64,000 nt of DNA. It comes from Pyrocephalus nanus. Taxonomy: Eukaryota > Chordata > Aves > Passeriformes > Tyrannidae. Below are positions 1 to 14,000 of the stretch, one piece after another. The notes beneath the pieces are model-generated. The model was not told the DNA's origin. It made no database searches and worked only from the letters and a program-made list of their open reading frames with translations. Position numbers and translations under genes: made by a program. The stretch spans positions 917,501-981,500 of the forward strand of contig CM076268.1 in NCBI GenBank assembly GCA_038380795.1. The letters are read 5' to 3'. Each line of letters starts with the position of its first letter. The first letter of the stretch is position 1.

Positions 1-2999
1 CATTGCTGTAACATCACCACTGAGAAGAAAAAACAAACAAATAAGAACAAAAGATGAAATGATCCAGGGAGTATTTAGGACCTCTGGCAAGGAGTCCTTG
101 TTAAGTGAGGAAAAAAGATAAAGCAATACATGATTGAAAATACTTTGAATTTACAGTCCTATATATTGGTCTTCTAATGCAGACCATGCTGCTAATTTTA
201 CCTGTTTTAAGCAAAACGCAAATATTGTGTCTGTCTAGCTCCTGCTGACTTCTTAGTTTTAATGGGGCCAGGATCCATCACATCCTCTCTGCTTTATTTC
301 ACCTGACAACAAGATATGTACATACCAAGGGACTACCCACTAAAATGGAAAGAAGTATTTGAATTTTTTCATCCTTGAAAACTCACATTGTGGGCCAATT
401 TCTTCTCTTATACCAAAGCACTCAGCTGATTTCAGAGCCAGTATCAGAACCAGATTGTTCTACATTTGCTTAGAAAACAAGTGGATCTTAGAGAAAACTG
501 AGGAAAAAGATTCCCCCCAAGATGCTTGGGGAAGGGCCATGAAAAAAGCAAACTGAACAATTTCAGCACCTCATCCCTCCAAATATTTTTAGTTCACAAT
601 GTTCTGTGCCATGCATATATAGAAAGCCCATGTTTGAAATATCCCAACTAAAACCACATTTTAAAAGGGGGAAGGGAACTGGGAAACCCTGTTTTTTTTC
701 ATTAAAATATGCATAATTTTCATCAAATAAAAAATTAGGATCATTAAGCTATATTCTAGTTAAAAGTAACATTTCAGTGGATGCCTCTTGTCAGCCCTAG
801 TCCCACCTGGCTGTTCAACCAGAGAATGAACATTAAATTCTCCTTCTCTCTGAAACACAAACAGCAGGCAGGTTTGTGACAGGTCTCCTACAAGGGGGTC
901 CAGAGCACTTCCCTTCAGGACTGTGTAAGCCAACAATCCCCCTGACACCCCTAATTTATCCCTGCCATAACTGGCCCTTTCCGTGGCTTCTGTGACAGGA
1001 AACATCACTGCAGTGTGCTGGGGGGGCAGGCAGTTTGGGTGATGAGTCAGGGATGGATCTGCTCTCCCAAAACAAGGACAGCAGGGGACTTCAGAGTGAG
1101 CACAGGAGGGGTGAGAGGCAATTCAGGATCCATGCACATCCCTGCAAAAGCATTCTCCTGGCACTTTCCCTGGCATTTGTTCTGCAGCACAGAAATGCTC
1201 CTGATTTTCATGTATGACAAACTGCCTCCTTTTGCACAGGCTGGTTTATTGATAATGACACTGTACCTGGCACTCAGCTTGAATTTCTGGCCTTGCATCT
1301 CAGCTCTGTGCCAGGGTGCAGCAGGCAGACCCTGGAATTCCACTGCTGGAAGTGCTGCTCATCCCCTCTGCTGGGGATGTGTTATATATGATGGGATGAG
1401 CCTGGAAAGAAATGGGATGGGAAGGTAAATAAACAAAAACCAAACTCAGGGATAAATGGGGAGAGTGAGGCCCATCAGGAAAGTGAGATCCAGTCCCTGC
1501 TGAAGGGAAGATCTGGCACTCAGCATGAGCACTCAGTCTGAAGAAATGAGCCCTGTGATCTTCACTGGCTTTGAACACAAGTACAACTCCAACTGAAAAA
1601 GCACCTGAACAGCTGGACTGTCACACAGAAAGGTTTAGAGAACACCAGAAAGTACCAGCTTTAGGATTTTACTGAGGTCTCCAGGGTGAGCTGAAAAGAG
1701 AGGATTTTTGTCTGCCCAGAGAAGAGGATGATGGATAAGTAGTGCTGGGGCAGTCAGGGAATTATTGCCAAGTATTGCCATGTCAGGAAGACTCCTGAGT
1801 GCAGCCCCAGTGCAGCCTCAGAGTGACTGCTCATTAGATCTGTGACAGAGGTCTTAAAAGGCTACAGATACTGGAGAAAATCAACTGCCAGATCTGCACT
1901 CTACACCAGCTGTCCTGTCCAGAGGGCAGCCCCAAGCTGGTACCCAGCAGGGACAGCTGAGAGTCAGCAGTGGTATCAGTGCCACCTTGGAATCCTCATT
2001 CCAGGTCAGTCTGCCCCACAAATCCCCCCTGGCCCCCCTGCACAGCTGATTCTGGCTCTTTGGGTGGCAGTTTTGTCTGCCCAGCACATCCTTTGGGTAG
2101 ATGAGGCAAAGGTTGCTGGGGTAGATGGGGATGCTGGGGCTGGTCTGTCCTGCATGAAAGCACAAAGACTGACCACCCTTGCAAATCCAGAGCCAAGGAG
2201 GTTGTTGCTGGGAGCAAACAAGGTGTGGCAAAAGCAGCTCTCAGGCCTGGGACTGCCCCCACCATGCTCAGACACAGAGGGTCACTCTCAGTAGGTCTAT
2301 TTTTCACTGAGTGAGAAAAGCACGAGCCTTAATAACCTTTCTAGACTAGGAATGTTGCCCATAAAACAACCTTCAACCCAAATCATGCTGGAGAGAGAGG
2401 TAGAATTTGGCCCATGTCTTTAAGAAAATAGCAAAACCAGCCTGCAAGCACCTAGGAGGTGAGCCAGTCAACAGCCTATACTTTTATGCAGTGAACTTCA
2501 TGCAAAATTCAGTTTCTTAGTTTCCAAGTGAGAAACAAAAAGCAACATACTGGCCCTCGGGGCAGGGTTTTTTTTTTTTTTTCTTTTTGCATTGTTTTTG
2601 TCACAGATCATTAAAAAAATAGCTCTTACCAGACCATTTTCCAAACCACAACATATTCTTATGCGTCACAACATATTTCTACTCTTCCTGCCTTCTGTGA
2701 CAGGTATTTAATTGAGCTAAAACTTTGTTTCTACTGAGATGCAAATTCAGAAAAAAACAAGATCACTGTTGCCTCGGGCTGGGTTAGCTGGAGATAAAAA
2801 AGCAACACCTGTTTCAGGTATGGCCATGTTGAAATACAGGTGTTCCTCAGGCAACATACCCATGGTAATCAACTGCAAAACTTGTCCTTCTTGTTTGCTT
2901 CCTGGAGACTACAGCACAGATATGGGTTGAGAAGTCTGTGTGTAACAAGGATTTTTTTTTTTTTTTTAATAATATTGCCTTGTGAAATGTTGCTCATTA
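1..2999. other. Non-coding sequence, no gene seen
   Basis: Mixed-composition unique DNA with T15 at 2568 and T16 at 2952. The 760-2310 stretch is somewhat GC-richer and has frames up to 150 codons in several overlapping phases on both strands, none with recognisable protein sequence. No CR1, tRNA or promoter is evident. Confidence 0.6.
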
Positions 3000-3480
3000 T
3001 CATTTTTAATGTGACATAGAAGACAGCTTTCCATTTAAGTTGCCCGTTAGTCTGATTAATAACTTATTTTTATTTTACATTTTGTGTTTTATGCTGCCTG
3101 CAAGGCAAATATTATCAGTGTTTTCCTACAAGAAGTAAGACAATTCACAGAACACATTTTATGCCCTGAGATCAGAGAAATAAGTTTAGATTTATAATAC
3201 CCAAGGACTGTGGCTTTTTATGAAGTGTATAAAAAGGGCATGTTTAATTATGTTTTGTTTATATCAGTGCTTTGTCTGCAAAAATAACACGAATTAGCAT
3301 ATTTTCCTATCATTGGCGGTTATTTCTAATGATTGATTAAATTTCTTAAGTGCAGAATGGATTAAATCGCAATTTCCTGCAAATAATTCGGGAAAGAAAA
3401 GATAGAGCTAACTACCCAATTAAAGTGGGAGAGATCAGAGTCTGACCGCTCCAGGCAGAGTCCTGTCCATCTTTTACAGT
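3000..3480. promoter_or_regulatory. Candidate conserved AT-rich regulatory element flanking the CpG island
   Basis: This non-repetitive AT-rich block ends just before the CpG island and contains TTAATTATG, GAATTAGCATATTTTCC, GATTGATTAAAT and a CCAATTAAAG word. Those are homeodomain/POU-type sites. A TATA-like word (TATAAAAAGGGC, from about 3229) is also present. Conservation is guessed from texture, not measured. Confidence 0.35.
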
Positions 3481-3559
3481 GACAACAACCGAAGGAAAAA
3501 AAAACAAACAAACAAACCCAAAATGCTTATTTGGAACTGAAGCACTAAATACGGAGAGC

Positions 3560-4410
3560 TGGACCCTTTTTGGAACCTCTAGATGTATTCGCAGAGGCGG
3601 CCCGACTGGAATGGTTCATCCTTGTTCCGTCCCATTTGGGGTACCGACCTCGTCTCGGTGGCGCTGAGCTACACCCCGGCAGCTCGTCAAAAAATCAAGG
3701 CGTGGAATATTCGGAAGTGGCTGAAGCCCTTCCACCAGCGAAAGATGGTCTGACTGGGATTGCCATCCTGGAAATGACGCTCCAGAATTGCCCCGGTGGG
3801 GAACAGGGCACGGTCCCAGCAGTGACCCCGCAGCATCCCCCCCTCCCAAACCCTTTGCTTTGTTTGGGCTGGTTCGGCACCAGCAGGGGCTCCGCTCTCC
3901 CGCCCCTCCTGCCCGATGTAAGGAATAAACCCCGCGTACCGGGGGAGTTCTCCAGCAGCGCGGGGGGACCCGGCGGGCTCGTTTTGAGGCTGGAAAAGGC
4001 ATTTTCGGGGGCGGCGGCAGACGCGGGTGCCAAACGCCATCCCGTGGTGGCGGGCGGTACTGCAGGCGCGCCGCTCCTCCCTGCTCGGGGGGATCCCATC
4101 CATCCGACCCGCACGCTGAGCCCTGGCACAGCCCGGGATGGGCTGTCCCCTCACCACGGAACGCCTGAAAGCCCCCCAGAGCCCCCCGGGCAAACACCGG
4201 TACGAGCAGAGAGGGCGGAAGGCACAATCCCTGTCCTGGCACGGCCGGGAGGGGCTCGCTCCCTAGGGGGGATGAAGGATGCTCGGCGTCTCGGCGACAG
4301 TCTTTTATTCAGAGAGCCTGAAGATCTGTTAAGCCAACACTCTTCTTTTATTGCCCCTGCAAATCTTTTTGTATTGGGAAAGGAGGGAGTGACAGGAGAC
4401 TCCACGTGAG
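3560..4410. promoter_or_regulatory. Isolated (orphan) CpG island
   Basis: From about 3590 to 4300 the sequence is GC-rich with many CpG, sharply different from the AT-rich DNA before it. It contains G-runs with quadruplex potential (3939-3970, 4233-4275) and an E-box CACGTG at 4403-4408. Large overlapping frames on both strands (up to 279 codons) reflect stop-codon scarcity in GC-rich DNA; none resembles a known protein and no convincing exon-intron structure follows. It could be the promoter of an unrecognised non-coding RNA, a first exon of a gene outside the window, or a regulatory island of a developmental locus. Confidence 0.7.
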
Positions 4411-7400
4411 CCCCACAGCTGAACTGCTGTGGCAGCTGAGTTTTACCCGAGCAGTAATTTGACAAGGAGGCTCACAAATTCTGCCTTGTTCTGCGTGAGA
4501 ATCAACCTTCCTACAGCCCAAAACCAGAGTCAGGGTGCACCCATAGGTCCTGTGCAAAAGGGATGTTCAGGGGAGCTCATGAGCAGCTCAGGTCTGGTGA
4601 CTGATGGCAACTCAGCTGTATCACACAGGGCTGTCTTGGGCCAGCCACTGTGCTCACATGGAGCTCAAGATTCAAACCATGCTGGGAACATGAGTATGCT
4701 GCATTTTCAGGGTTACTCAAAGTGCTTTTCAGCCCACCAGAACTCTCTCCTGAACTAACACACTGTTTTCCTGTTATACCAACTCACAGCCAGCCAAGCA
4801 CTCAGCTGAACTACCTGCCTGAAGTCGTCCCCCATCACTTTTACCCTCATTCATCCCATCCCACCATTTCCAAATGCAGGCCTGGGCCTTGCAGCCAGCT
4901 GGACCCCTGTGTTCAGACCCTGGGGCCTGAGCAGAGCTCCACTGGCACTGAGGAGGTCTTGCTGTGCAGGGCTGCTGGCAGATTAGATCAGTCACCCATA
5001 ATAAAGGCTGATCAACACTAAAGCTGAGCAGCCACCTGGCCCAGTCCACCTGCAGGACGTGCTCCTGTGCCAGGAACACACTGGGCAGGGGGGTCTCCTT
5101 CCAGTGGGAGACACAACCCCTGGATGTGAACTGGGATTACAGGTGATCAGCTGAGCAGCCCCTGTGGCATGTGCTGAGGTTCCAAGGATCTCTGCCACCT
5201 ACAAATCCCATGAAGTGGCAGAGACTTCAGGGCTTCAGATTTAATGCTGACACTCCAACATTCAGCATTCAGCTTGCCTTTGCCCACTGAGGGCAGTGGG
5301 TTTCTGTGCTGGGGACAGATGTGCCCATTTTAGTTTTTATATTATTTTTACTGCGATAATTTTGGTCTGAAAAACCACTTCCATTCAAAATGAATTAGAT
5401 CAAACCACTCGGGATGGAGTGTCCTTGCTCTTTAGCTGCTTTTGTTTTGGCTTTATTTTAAGTGCTCCCCCTGGACGTTTTTACTTCCATGCCTTTCAGA
5501 GGTACAAAAGGAATGCAGGAGACATTCTGTTTATGTGAACTGGGAGCACTGAGGCAACCAGAGCCCTTTGCAGGGGCTGGGATACCACGCTGACAGGTGC
5601 AGTGTAAGAACCACCTGTGATTGCTTCAGACTCGCTCGTGGCAAACGCCGAATTCCTCGTGCTCTGCTTCCAGGAGGAACTCTCGGGCTGGAATCCGGTG
5701 TTCAGTTGCAAAGTTGATAATTACGGCATGGTTAGGGAAAGGAATTATTCAAACTCAAGTGCAAGGTCACCACTGCAGACCTGCCTATCTGCAGCACTAA
5801 CGGGGTGAGAGGAGTGGCCGTAGCAATCAGCCCAGACAGAGCACCTGCTGATGGGAGCTGAGGGCAGCCACAAACCCGAGGGTTTCGTGGAGCATGTCTT
5901 ATTGAATGCCTCTCCCACAGAGAAACAGAGATCTCTGTTTTAGGATCGCCTCCCTGCAAAGTAAAACTGGTGGGAAAAATCAGCGACGAACAAAAATGGC
6001 TGTGAAAAAAAAATAAATTAATTTGCTCATTTGTGTTCAATTCCTTGCAGTGCTTCGATTTGGAATCTCTAAAAGGCACATTAAACCATACCTCATACCT
6101 GCAAATCAAGTGCTAATTAAAACTGCATTAACCCTAATGGGTTGGGAAGAAGAAATCTAATTGCTAAAACTTCTGTTTACCCAAGGCACTCTGGAAAAAC
6201 AAACCATCGCAGATTTCTCTTCAGTCTGGTTTTCTTCTTCCTCTCAGCATGCACACAGAGAATTGCCTCCTCTTCCTCTCTAATTTACTAAATCAACGTT
6301 TTGGGAGAGGTTTAAAGCAAGCCAGACCTCTCTCACAGTGCTTTACAACCAACCTTGCACTACCACCAGGTAGAACTTCGTGCCACAGCTCTGAAAACCC
6401 TGCCTGAAATGGGCTTGTGCTAATCAGAGTCACAGATTATTTCCTGAGCTGGCTGCAGTTGTTGCTCTCACTTACTGGGACCAGGTCGGCAATTCCATAA
6501 ATTCTCTCTAGTTTAGGACAAGTCCTGTCTTGCCTTCCTTGATTTCCCACGTGGATGGGGCAGAAGCATCACTGTGGAATCTCCTTAATGACAAGAGCTC
6601 CCAGAAGCCCCAGTGATAAATGACCTGTTGTTTGGGGCAGGAGGAACCAAACACAGATTTTTTTTGGTGCTCTTATTTCTGTTTGTTTTCCTTTTAGGTC
6701 CTCGTGCCCCATGGGATGGGAACTCATCTAAAACTGAATTTCCTGCAGAATGGGGGCTCGGAACTTGATGGGAAAGGGCGAGCTGAGTTGTAAGCAGCCC
6801 CCCGAGGCTTGTTGTCCTAATGAATACCAGGCCACAAATTAATGAAGGAGGTTTTAGGAAAACACTGTGATTTTTTAGCCTTTCAAGTATCAGCAAATCT
6901 GCTAGAAGTCCAGACAGCCGTTTATAGCTTGTTAAGATGTTGATTGTTTACAAATTAGGCTCTCTTTGAAAAACCTGCTCCTCTCAGCCTGCTGGTGTCA
7001 CTCAGCAGTGAAGTGAGGGTCTTCCTGTGCCCAAGAAGAAAGGCAGACATTAGGTGGTCCAGTCTGTGGGGAGCTCATTTGATTTTACCTCTTACCATCA
7101 GAAATATTCGGTATTTTTCTAATCTCCCCATTTCAGAGGGTTTTTGCCCCGGATTTTCTTTGGCATCCACAAATTTGTTTGTTTGTAATTGTCCCTAACT
7201 GAAACAGTTCCAAGCACAAGCATTGCCTCTGAGTTTTGGATTTGTAAAATACTTTTCAGCTTTCCTCTAGGAAACAAAGGCTGGAGTCTGGGAAAAAAAA
7301 AAAAAAAAAAAAAAAGAGGTATATGATATAAAAGAGGAGTTTCTGTGTGAGAAGGTTAATTTCCTCCCTGACAGCTGCACAGCCCCACGGGCAGCACAAG

Positions 7401-10400
7401 CTGGCTGGGCTGTGAAGTCAAGGCCGGTGCCCACAGCACTCTGCAGCTTCCTGTGTCCTCATCTTGCTGTTTGGGGAATGAGCTGTAATTTGTTTTCATT
7501 GACCCACAGCCTCAGTTGCAGAGTGTAGGATTACCCTAATGGACCAAAACTTGAGAGACACCAACTTTCCTTTCAGTCCTTCCAGCTCTGTGTCCTTTCT
7601 CGAGCTGTTCATCCCCGGGGCTCAGCAGAGCTCACCGTGCTTGCCCGGTGGATCCAGGGGAGGGAGGGGATGCTCTGGGGCTGCCTGCACAGCAAGGGGC
7701 TCCTCAAGGGTGCCCACCACCCTTCTGCTGTGCCTCTTGCACCTGAGCACTGCTCCCCACCCCCAGTCCATCCCAGGAGCCTGTCCCAATGACAATCAGG
7801 AATCCTGACTCAGGGGCACAATAAATCCAACCCAGAGCCCCCAGCAAGACCAATTTCCTGGCTGTGAATGAACGTGCTCCATAATTATCTGGGTGCCATT
7901 TAGCAAAGGCTGCAGGTTTGGTTTTTAACATCAAGGAGTGCTATTGTGCATCCCTTTATACCTTACCACTTTGTGTTTACTCTGAACATGGACAGCAGAT
8001 ATCTGAGTGAGCTTTCCAGATCAGGCAGGACTCAGGGCAATGTCAGTCCACAGGAAGAAAGATGCTCCTTTGGTTGATGTTACTGACCTGAGGAGCAGCA
8101 GCTCTGCTGCAGATTTTGGCCATGTTGCTCCATCTCTTTGTGCCTCAGTTACCAGACTGGAGATAAAACTTCCTTTTTTTTTTTTTTTCAAATAGATTAG
8201 CGACTTCAGGGCATAGATAATACAGCCAGCAGAAAAATAAACTGCACCCTGATGGGGGAATCTGAAATCTTCTGAGTCACTTGCAAAGTCTCATGGAACC
8301 CCAACAGATCAACAAGCAGAGACTCAGGGAAGTTGCTATGAAACACTGGAACTAAGCCTGAAGCTTTTTGAAGGCATCCATGAGTCACTAGACTTACACT
8401 GACTATATCATGCTCAGTAAAAAACAGGAAAGTAATTAAAAAGTAAGTTAAAGTTTTCACCCATACATTTTAAGTCACTTTAAAATTGGAATCCCTGGTA
8501 CCTGTACCTGGCAGTTGTAGGAGGCTCTTTAGAGAAACACACAAAACTTAAGTAACTGATTCCCAGATCCCTTGTCCATCTGCCATTCCAGTATACCTTA
8601 TTCCAAAAATTCAGGAGCCAAAAGAAATTACAATGAGTCATCCTGGAACTTTATCAGCTCTTCTCACCTGAATTTTCTGCCTTGCATGGGAAGTTCCTCT
8701 GGCAGAAGGAGAGATACCCTTTCTGCCATTTTGGAGTAGAATCCAAATGATAGTGTTGCATCGATGCACTTAGCCTATCAACGTGGAGATCCCTATTGAA
8801 AAGTGCCCTGTTGACAAAACCATTAGAAGGCAGCTCATCATGATACAGAAGATGGAAGGAAAACCCAAACCCTGCAATTTGCATCCAACCAGCCCATGTG
8901 TTGGAGAGAGACCACAGAGGCCAAGATCCACAGGGTCCTGGACACTCCTCAGTCAGAGTTGCAAAACAACAATAAAGAGGGATAGGAACCAGATTATCTT
9001 GAAAATAAGCCATAATAACAATTCTCAGTTTCTGCCCATTAATCAAGAAAACAGTGATCAAGAGTTCCTTGTTTGCTGCCTGTCTTCTAAACCAGAAATA
9101 TTCACACCCCTTTCCAGCTTCTCTTTTACCATGCAGGGCAGTGGCAGAACTGATGTGACATAGTCAGATATCTCTGAGATAACCAGCTGTAAGAGAAACC
9201 CAGAAATCCCAGGTTTTGTCAGCAAGAAAGAAAAATGTATTTGAGATCCACAGTTTGTTATTTACAAAGGGAGAACTGGTTGTTCTTTTGCTTGTCAGAC
9301 AACAGAAGAAAATGTTCTGTATTCAGTTGCTTCCATGAGGTTGTTCTGTACAATCAGTACAGTGGATGAAACAACTTCCTGGAGTGAAACCCTGCCAGGA
9401 GCAGGTGGCTCAGGAATGCCAAATATTTTGAGACCTGCTTTAACTGCCACAGAGGAAGAAACCCTCTTCTCCCTCCAGTTGTCCTTGACACTCTGTCTGT
9501 TCCCCAGCTGCACTGTTCTAAGAATCTTTATTTTTATTACTTGGTAATAAAGTTCCCAGCAGAAAACTGGTTTCCTTTTCTCTCTCATTTCCAGTAGAGT
9601 AGGAAACTTCAGGTGAAATATAGGAAAAAACTCAGCACAAGTTAAGATAAAATTTCCCAACATGGTTAGTGATTTCAGATGCCTCTAACTGCTCCACAAA
9701 CAGTTCTAACACATCCAGTGGTGAGTCAGAATGCAATATTCACTGAGATTGCTAGCAGGGCTCCCAGCATTCAAACTATTTGAATAAGTCTTCAGGGAAC
9801 GAAGCAGTTAATGAAGCTACCTTTCATTTTGTATTCATCTTTTTTTTTTTTCAGCTTTGTCAGGTAGCAGACAACAAGCCCAGGCTTGACTTGGAGCATC
9901 AGCTCTGTACTAGCATAGTCTTGTGGGTAGCCTAATGTGTAATTAATTGAACTGACATCTCTGTTGAGATCAGCTATACATGTAGGATTCAAATTATTTA
10001 ACAGTTTGTGCAACTGTATTTGAATTTTGGTCATAAAGACACATGCTGGGTTAACAGGGCCAGAGGCAGAGCCAGTCACGGAGAGCAGAAGTGACCTGGG
10101 ACTCATTTTTAAGGCATGATTTGTGTAGGGAAGAGACTATTCCTATACATTGTTCCAGAATAGACATTCAAGTGGTAAGCATGTTACACAGTCAGCCCTC
10201 ATCTGATTCATTAGAAGAGCAGGGAGTGTGAACAGCAAAGCATCACCTCTGAGTGCCAGCTGAACCAACTGTGCCCTCCCTGAGGAAAGAGACCTGGGCA
10301 CGGGGCACACCTGGGCAGGCCGAGGGGTTGGGATGGGGAAAAGGATGAGGACAACAGTTTAGGTTACCTGATAGCACAAGAGAGCTTGAATCATGAGACT

Positions 10401-10904
10401 CCACTGCAAAAGGGATCTTGATTCTGTCTGAAATGGGTTCAAATATTTCCAGGTTTTGCCACGTGCACAAAACCAGAATTGAACGTTCTTGTCTGAAAGG
10501 TGAACAACCTTTCCACACTCTTATACAAACATAAAAAATAGCCCTACACATTTCTCACGGAAATTTCAGTTTCAGTAGTGAAAAAATCCCCTACCCTATA
10601 CCCTCCTTTAGATTTTACTTCTAACTAAATCTGTCCTGCATTTCAGTCCCGACATCCTGGTCCCTGGAAAAGACTCCCACTGTTCAGCTGAGGTTCAGCC
10701 TTCCTGGACTTCTCAGGACCCCCATCCTCACTCACAGAGACAAGAACAACCTCTTCACCTGAGACTCTGTTTGCATCCTTAGCTGTACAAGTAAAAATGT
10801 ACCATGTGAAAAAGAAATGAAGAAAATCGGACTGCAGGCTTAGAAAGATAGGTCACTTTTACCTTAATTGGCTCATCTTAATAGGAAAATTTGGTGTATA
10901 TAGC
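4411..10904. other. Non-coding sequence, no gene seen
   Basis: Unique DNA with homopolymers only: A23 at 7293-7315, T15 at 8174-8188 and T12 at 9840-9851. Frames are short, overlapping and unrecognisable. No transposon tail of the CR1 type was found. Confidence 0.6.
7293..7315. repeat. Poly(A)23 tract
   Basis: Uninterrupted A23 on the plus strand. No retroposed gene body is recognisable upstream, so it is treated as a simple repeat. Confidence 0.85.
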
Positions 10905-11075
10905 AGTGGGAGTTTTGGTTTTTTTTTCTGGGGAGGTAGTTGGGTTTTTTCTGTGCTTGTTTTTTGTGTGTGTGTGTGTTTGGTTTTGGTGTTTGTTTGT
11001 TTCTGTTGTTGTTTTGAGGTTTTGTTGTTGGGGTTTCTTTGTTAGGGTATTTTGGTTTTGGGGTGTTTTTTAAGG
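10905..11075. repeat. G/T-rich low-complexity block
   Basis: About 170 bp consists almost only of G and T on the plus strand: T-runs, (GT)n at about 10966-10980, TTTG and TTG repeats and GGGG pairs. It leaves a meaningless 60-codon Phe/Val/Trp-rich frame. A14 follows at 11089-11102. The composition resembles the opposite strand of the block at 24.04-24.12 kb. Confidence 0.85.
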
Positions 11076-14000
11076 AAATCCTTTATTTAAAAAAAAAAAA
11101 AATGAACAAAACTGAATTAAAATCCACTTGCTCCAAAGTGGGTATAGTCAAAAAAATAAATATATATGTATAAAACTAACACTTGCAAAGAGATAGCATA
11201 TTGCTACACAAATTCATCTACGGGAGCACCTTTTAGTGAAGTCAAAAACCTCCAAGCCACAATTTGCTGTACCTCGGTGTAACAAATGTCTCAGGCTGAG
11301 ATGAACCCCAACAGTGTATCCTGTGGAATTTTGAACATTCTGAAGTTGCATCTTCAGACCACAGGCAAGAAAACCTCTTGGAAAGCTGATCAGCTAAGTC
11401 ACTGCAGTGCATTTAGAGCATGGTGTTTGCTGAGAGAAGCCTAGAGCTGTCTGGTTCTCTCCAAAATTACAGAGCAGGGCCTCCAAGAGGTCTTGTCAAA
11501 TCAAGATACTCCAGTGCTGCCTCCCAGGAGTCTGAGGAGCTCAGCCCCCACAAGCAGGGAGCAGCTGGCAGCAGCAGGTAAATAAATCACTGTCAAACTG
11601 CTGCAGAGGATGTTGCAGCCATCCTGTCTGCCAATAAGTAGATAATTGGGGGGGAACACCTGGTTTTCATACTGCCAAACATACCTGCCACCGGCACTCA
11701 GGACACAGAGGCACATGTGGGAAGCAGAGCAAACATCCATTTAAAATCACTGCAGAAAATGTCTGGGGCCAGGGCAGCCTATGGTGCAGAGAGACCTGCA
11801 GGTGGTCGTTTATTTGATGAACTAAAATGCTTTTGCACAGGAGAGAATGGAACAGAAGCAGGCAGCCTGGCAGGGCAAGGATCCAAACACCTCTTTGCAG
11901 TCACTGATGTCAGACTGCAATCTAACCATCCATTTCAGTCAGCTGGCTGCAGATACCCTGGGTACCTGCACGAGGGATAAACCTCTGTCCCTCATGGCCA
12001 GGATCCCCCCTCTCAGAGCCTTTGCTCCTCTGAGCCCGAATGCCAAGCCCTGTGGTGTGTGGCCGTGCTTGGGGTGGCTCAGGGATGCTCACTCGAGCTG
12101 CTGAGGCTGTATTTCACACCCCTGGAAATCGCCCCACAGCAGCTCCCAGGTGATCCAGAGACGTGGGATCTGTGCTGTCCAAACTCAGCAGAACAGTCAG
12201 ACCCACAGAGGCTCAGCACTTTCCATCTTGTCATACATACTTTCTGTGCAGCAATTCCCTTCCTCACTAAAGGAACCTCCCCTGTACTTGTTGTTCAGCA
12301 CCCACTGCTGCTCAGAGGGTTGGGTGCTCCAGCCACTGCTGGGGAAAGGGTCCGTGAGCCTTCCCAGGGAACTGATGGGTTTCAAGTTGAGGACTGTAAT
12401 TATCCAAACTGTTGTCCATTCAAGGAACCTGTACACTCTCACAAGAGAAATGTGCCAGGGATATCTAAGGTTCTGGAACTGAGGGAAAACAGGGAGTGTT
12501 TCTGGTGTCACATTATAAACACAAAGTGACCTGCAGCTGCTGCCAGCACACGTGTCTGTGAGCAGCGAGGATGTTTTTACCCTGACAGGATTCAGTGGAA
12601 ATGTATCTTACACATAATACATTTGTGTAATATATCAGCTTTTGTTATTGTAACCCCTCATTGTAAAGTACCAAGGCCATCCTGCAAACTTCTTCAGTAT
12701 TATCTCGAGGTCCTTTTTGTCCTAAAGATGAAGGCATGAGAACTTTTGGGCAAACACTGGAGAGTAGCTCCCACCACAATGTAGCATCTTCACTGAGCAC
12801 CACACTGTCACACCATGTTCCCAAACTCTTCGATAAGCTCTCACTGCCCAGAGGGAGAATGGAGCTTGTTTTACAGCAAACCATCCACCCTGACACCCAA
12901 GCTCACACAACCTGGTGCAGCTCCACAGAATTCCATGGACTGACAACGATGCTCATGGGGCAGAAACGCAGAGCAAGGCTCTTTCTGAAGGGCTCTCACA
13001 TGATTGCAGCAGGCAGCAAAGCACCTTTAAGAGTCTGATCACTAGAACCACTCTTGGTATCTTCTCATTAGCAAACCTGACTTAAGGTGACAAACTAAAT
13101 CACAGTTACTCCCAGATGCCCAAAGCACGCTAGTAAAGTCATGTATCATCCTTTATCTGACTGACAACCATTGTTTGGGAATTACAAACAAAAGCAGCTG
13201 CAGGGAGGGCCTCTTAGTCAGGGATCACCTTGGGTTGTGGACGAACCAGGGAGCAGAGATGCCAAAGTAGTCTGTGGCTTAACTTTTCCAAGAAAGCTAT
13301 CACCAGGACAAAGCTGAAGGAAAACTCAGCAAGTGAAGGTACACACATTTCTGCTCTTTAATGTGGACAACACTGGTTCTTTTATATGACCCAGATAAAA
13401 ATCACACTCAATTCTCACTGTAGCTCCTTTCCTCATGCTCATAAACAGAGCTTTTACAGAGCTTTGAATTAGATCTGTGATTTGTGAGCGACATGCACAA
13501 TAATTAGACTGTGAAGATGTACAGTTAATCCATTTAAAGGTGTAAAGAAGTCCATTTAATGAACATTATAGTCACATTAGACTTGGAAACATCTAACTCT
13601 TTTGTTGAATAAAAAGAAGTTCAATGAGATTAACTTCTCTTAGTTGGTTTTAAAGAATACTCAAACATGTCCTACTCTGATAGTGTACTATTCCTTGGTG
13701 CATGGTTTCTGCATACCAATGTCTTCAGTGTAGAAGAGTAAGAATAAGACTGGGAGACATTCTATTTCAGTTAAATAATTACAAATTAAAGAGGATCACT
13801 TCTACTTTCTATACTTACTGTAGTATGATAAGAAGCTGAACTCCTTGAACTTGTAATTATATAACAGAAATGTTAATCTCCTGGTTCGGTATTCAGTTCT
13901 ACTGCATTAAATGTATTCTCACAATTATCAAGTTTACTCCATGGCACATAGACATTTCTATTGGGAAGCCTATTATTTGATCATATCAGATTTTGACCAT

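Noticed and set aside
3570..4409. 279-codon frame on the plus strand, with 208-, 168- and 144-codon frames on the minus strand
   Set aside because: All lie in the CpG island, overlap each other, are Pro/Gly/Arg-rich and resemble no protein family. GC-rich DNA has few stop codons.
10891..11073. 60-codon Phe/Val/Trp-rich frame resembling a membrane peptide
   Set aside because: It is translation of a G/T-only low-complexity block.
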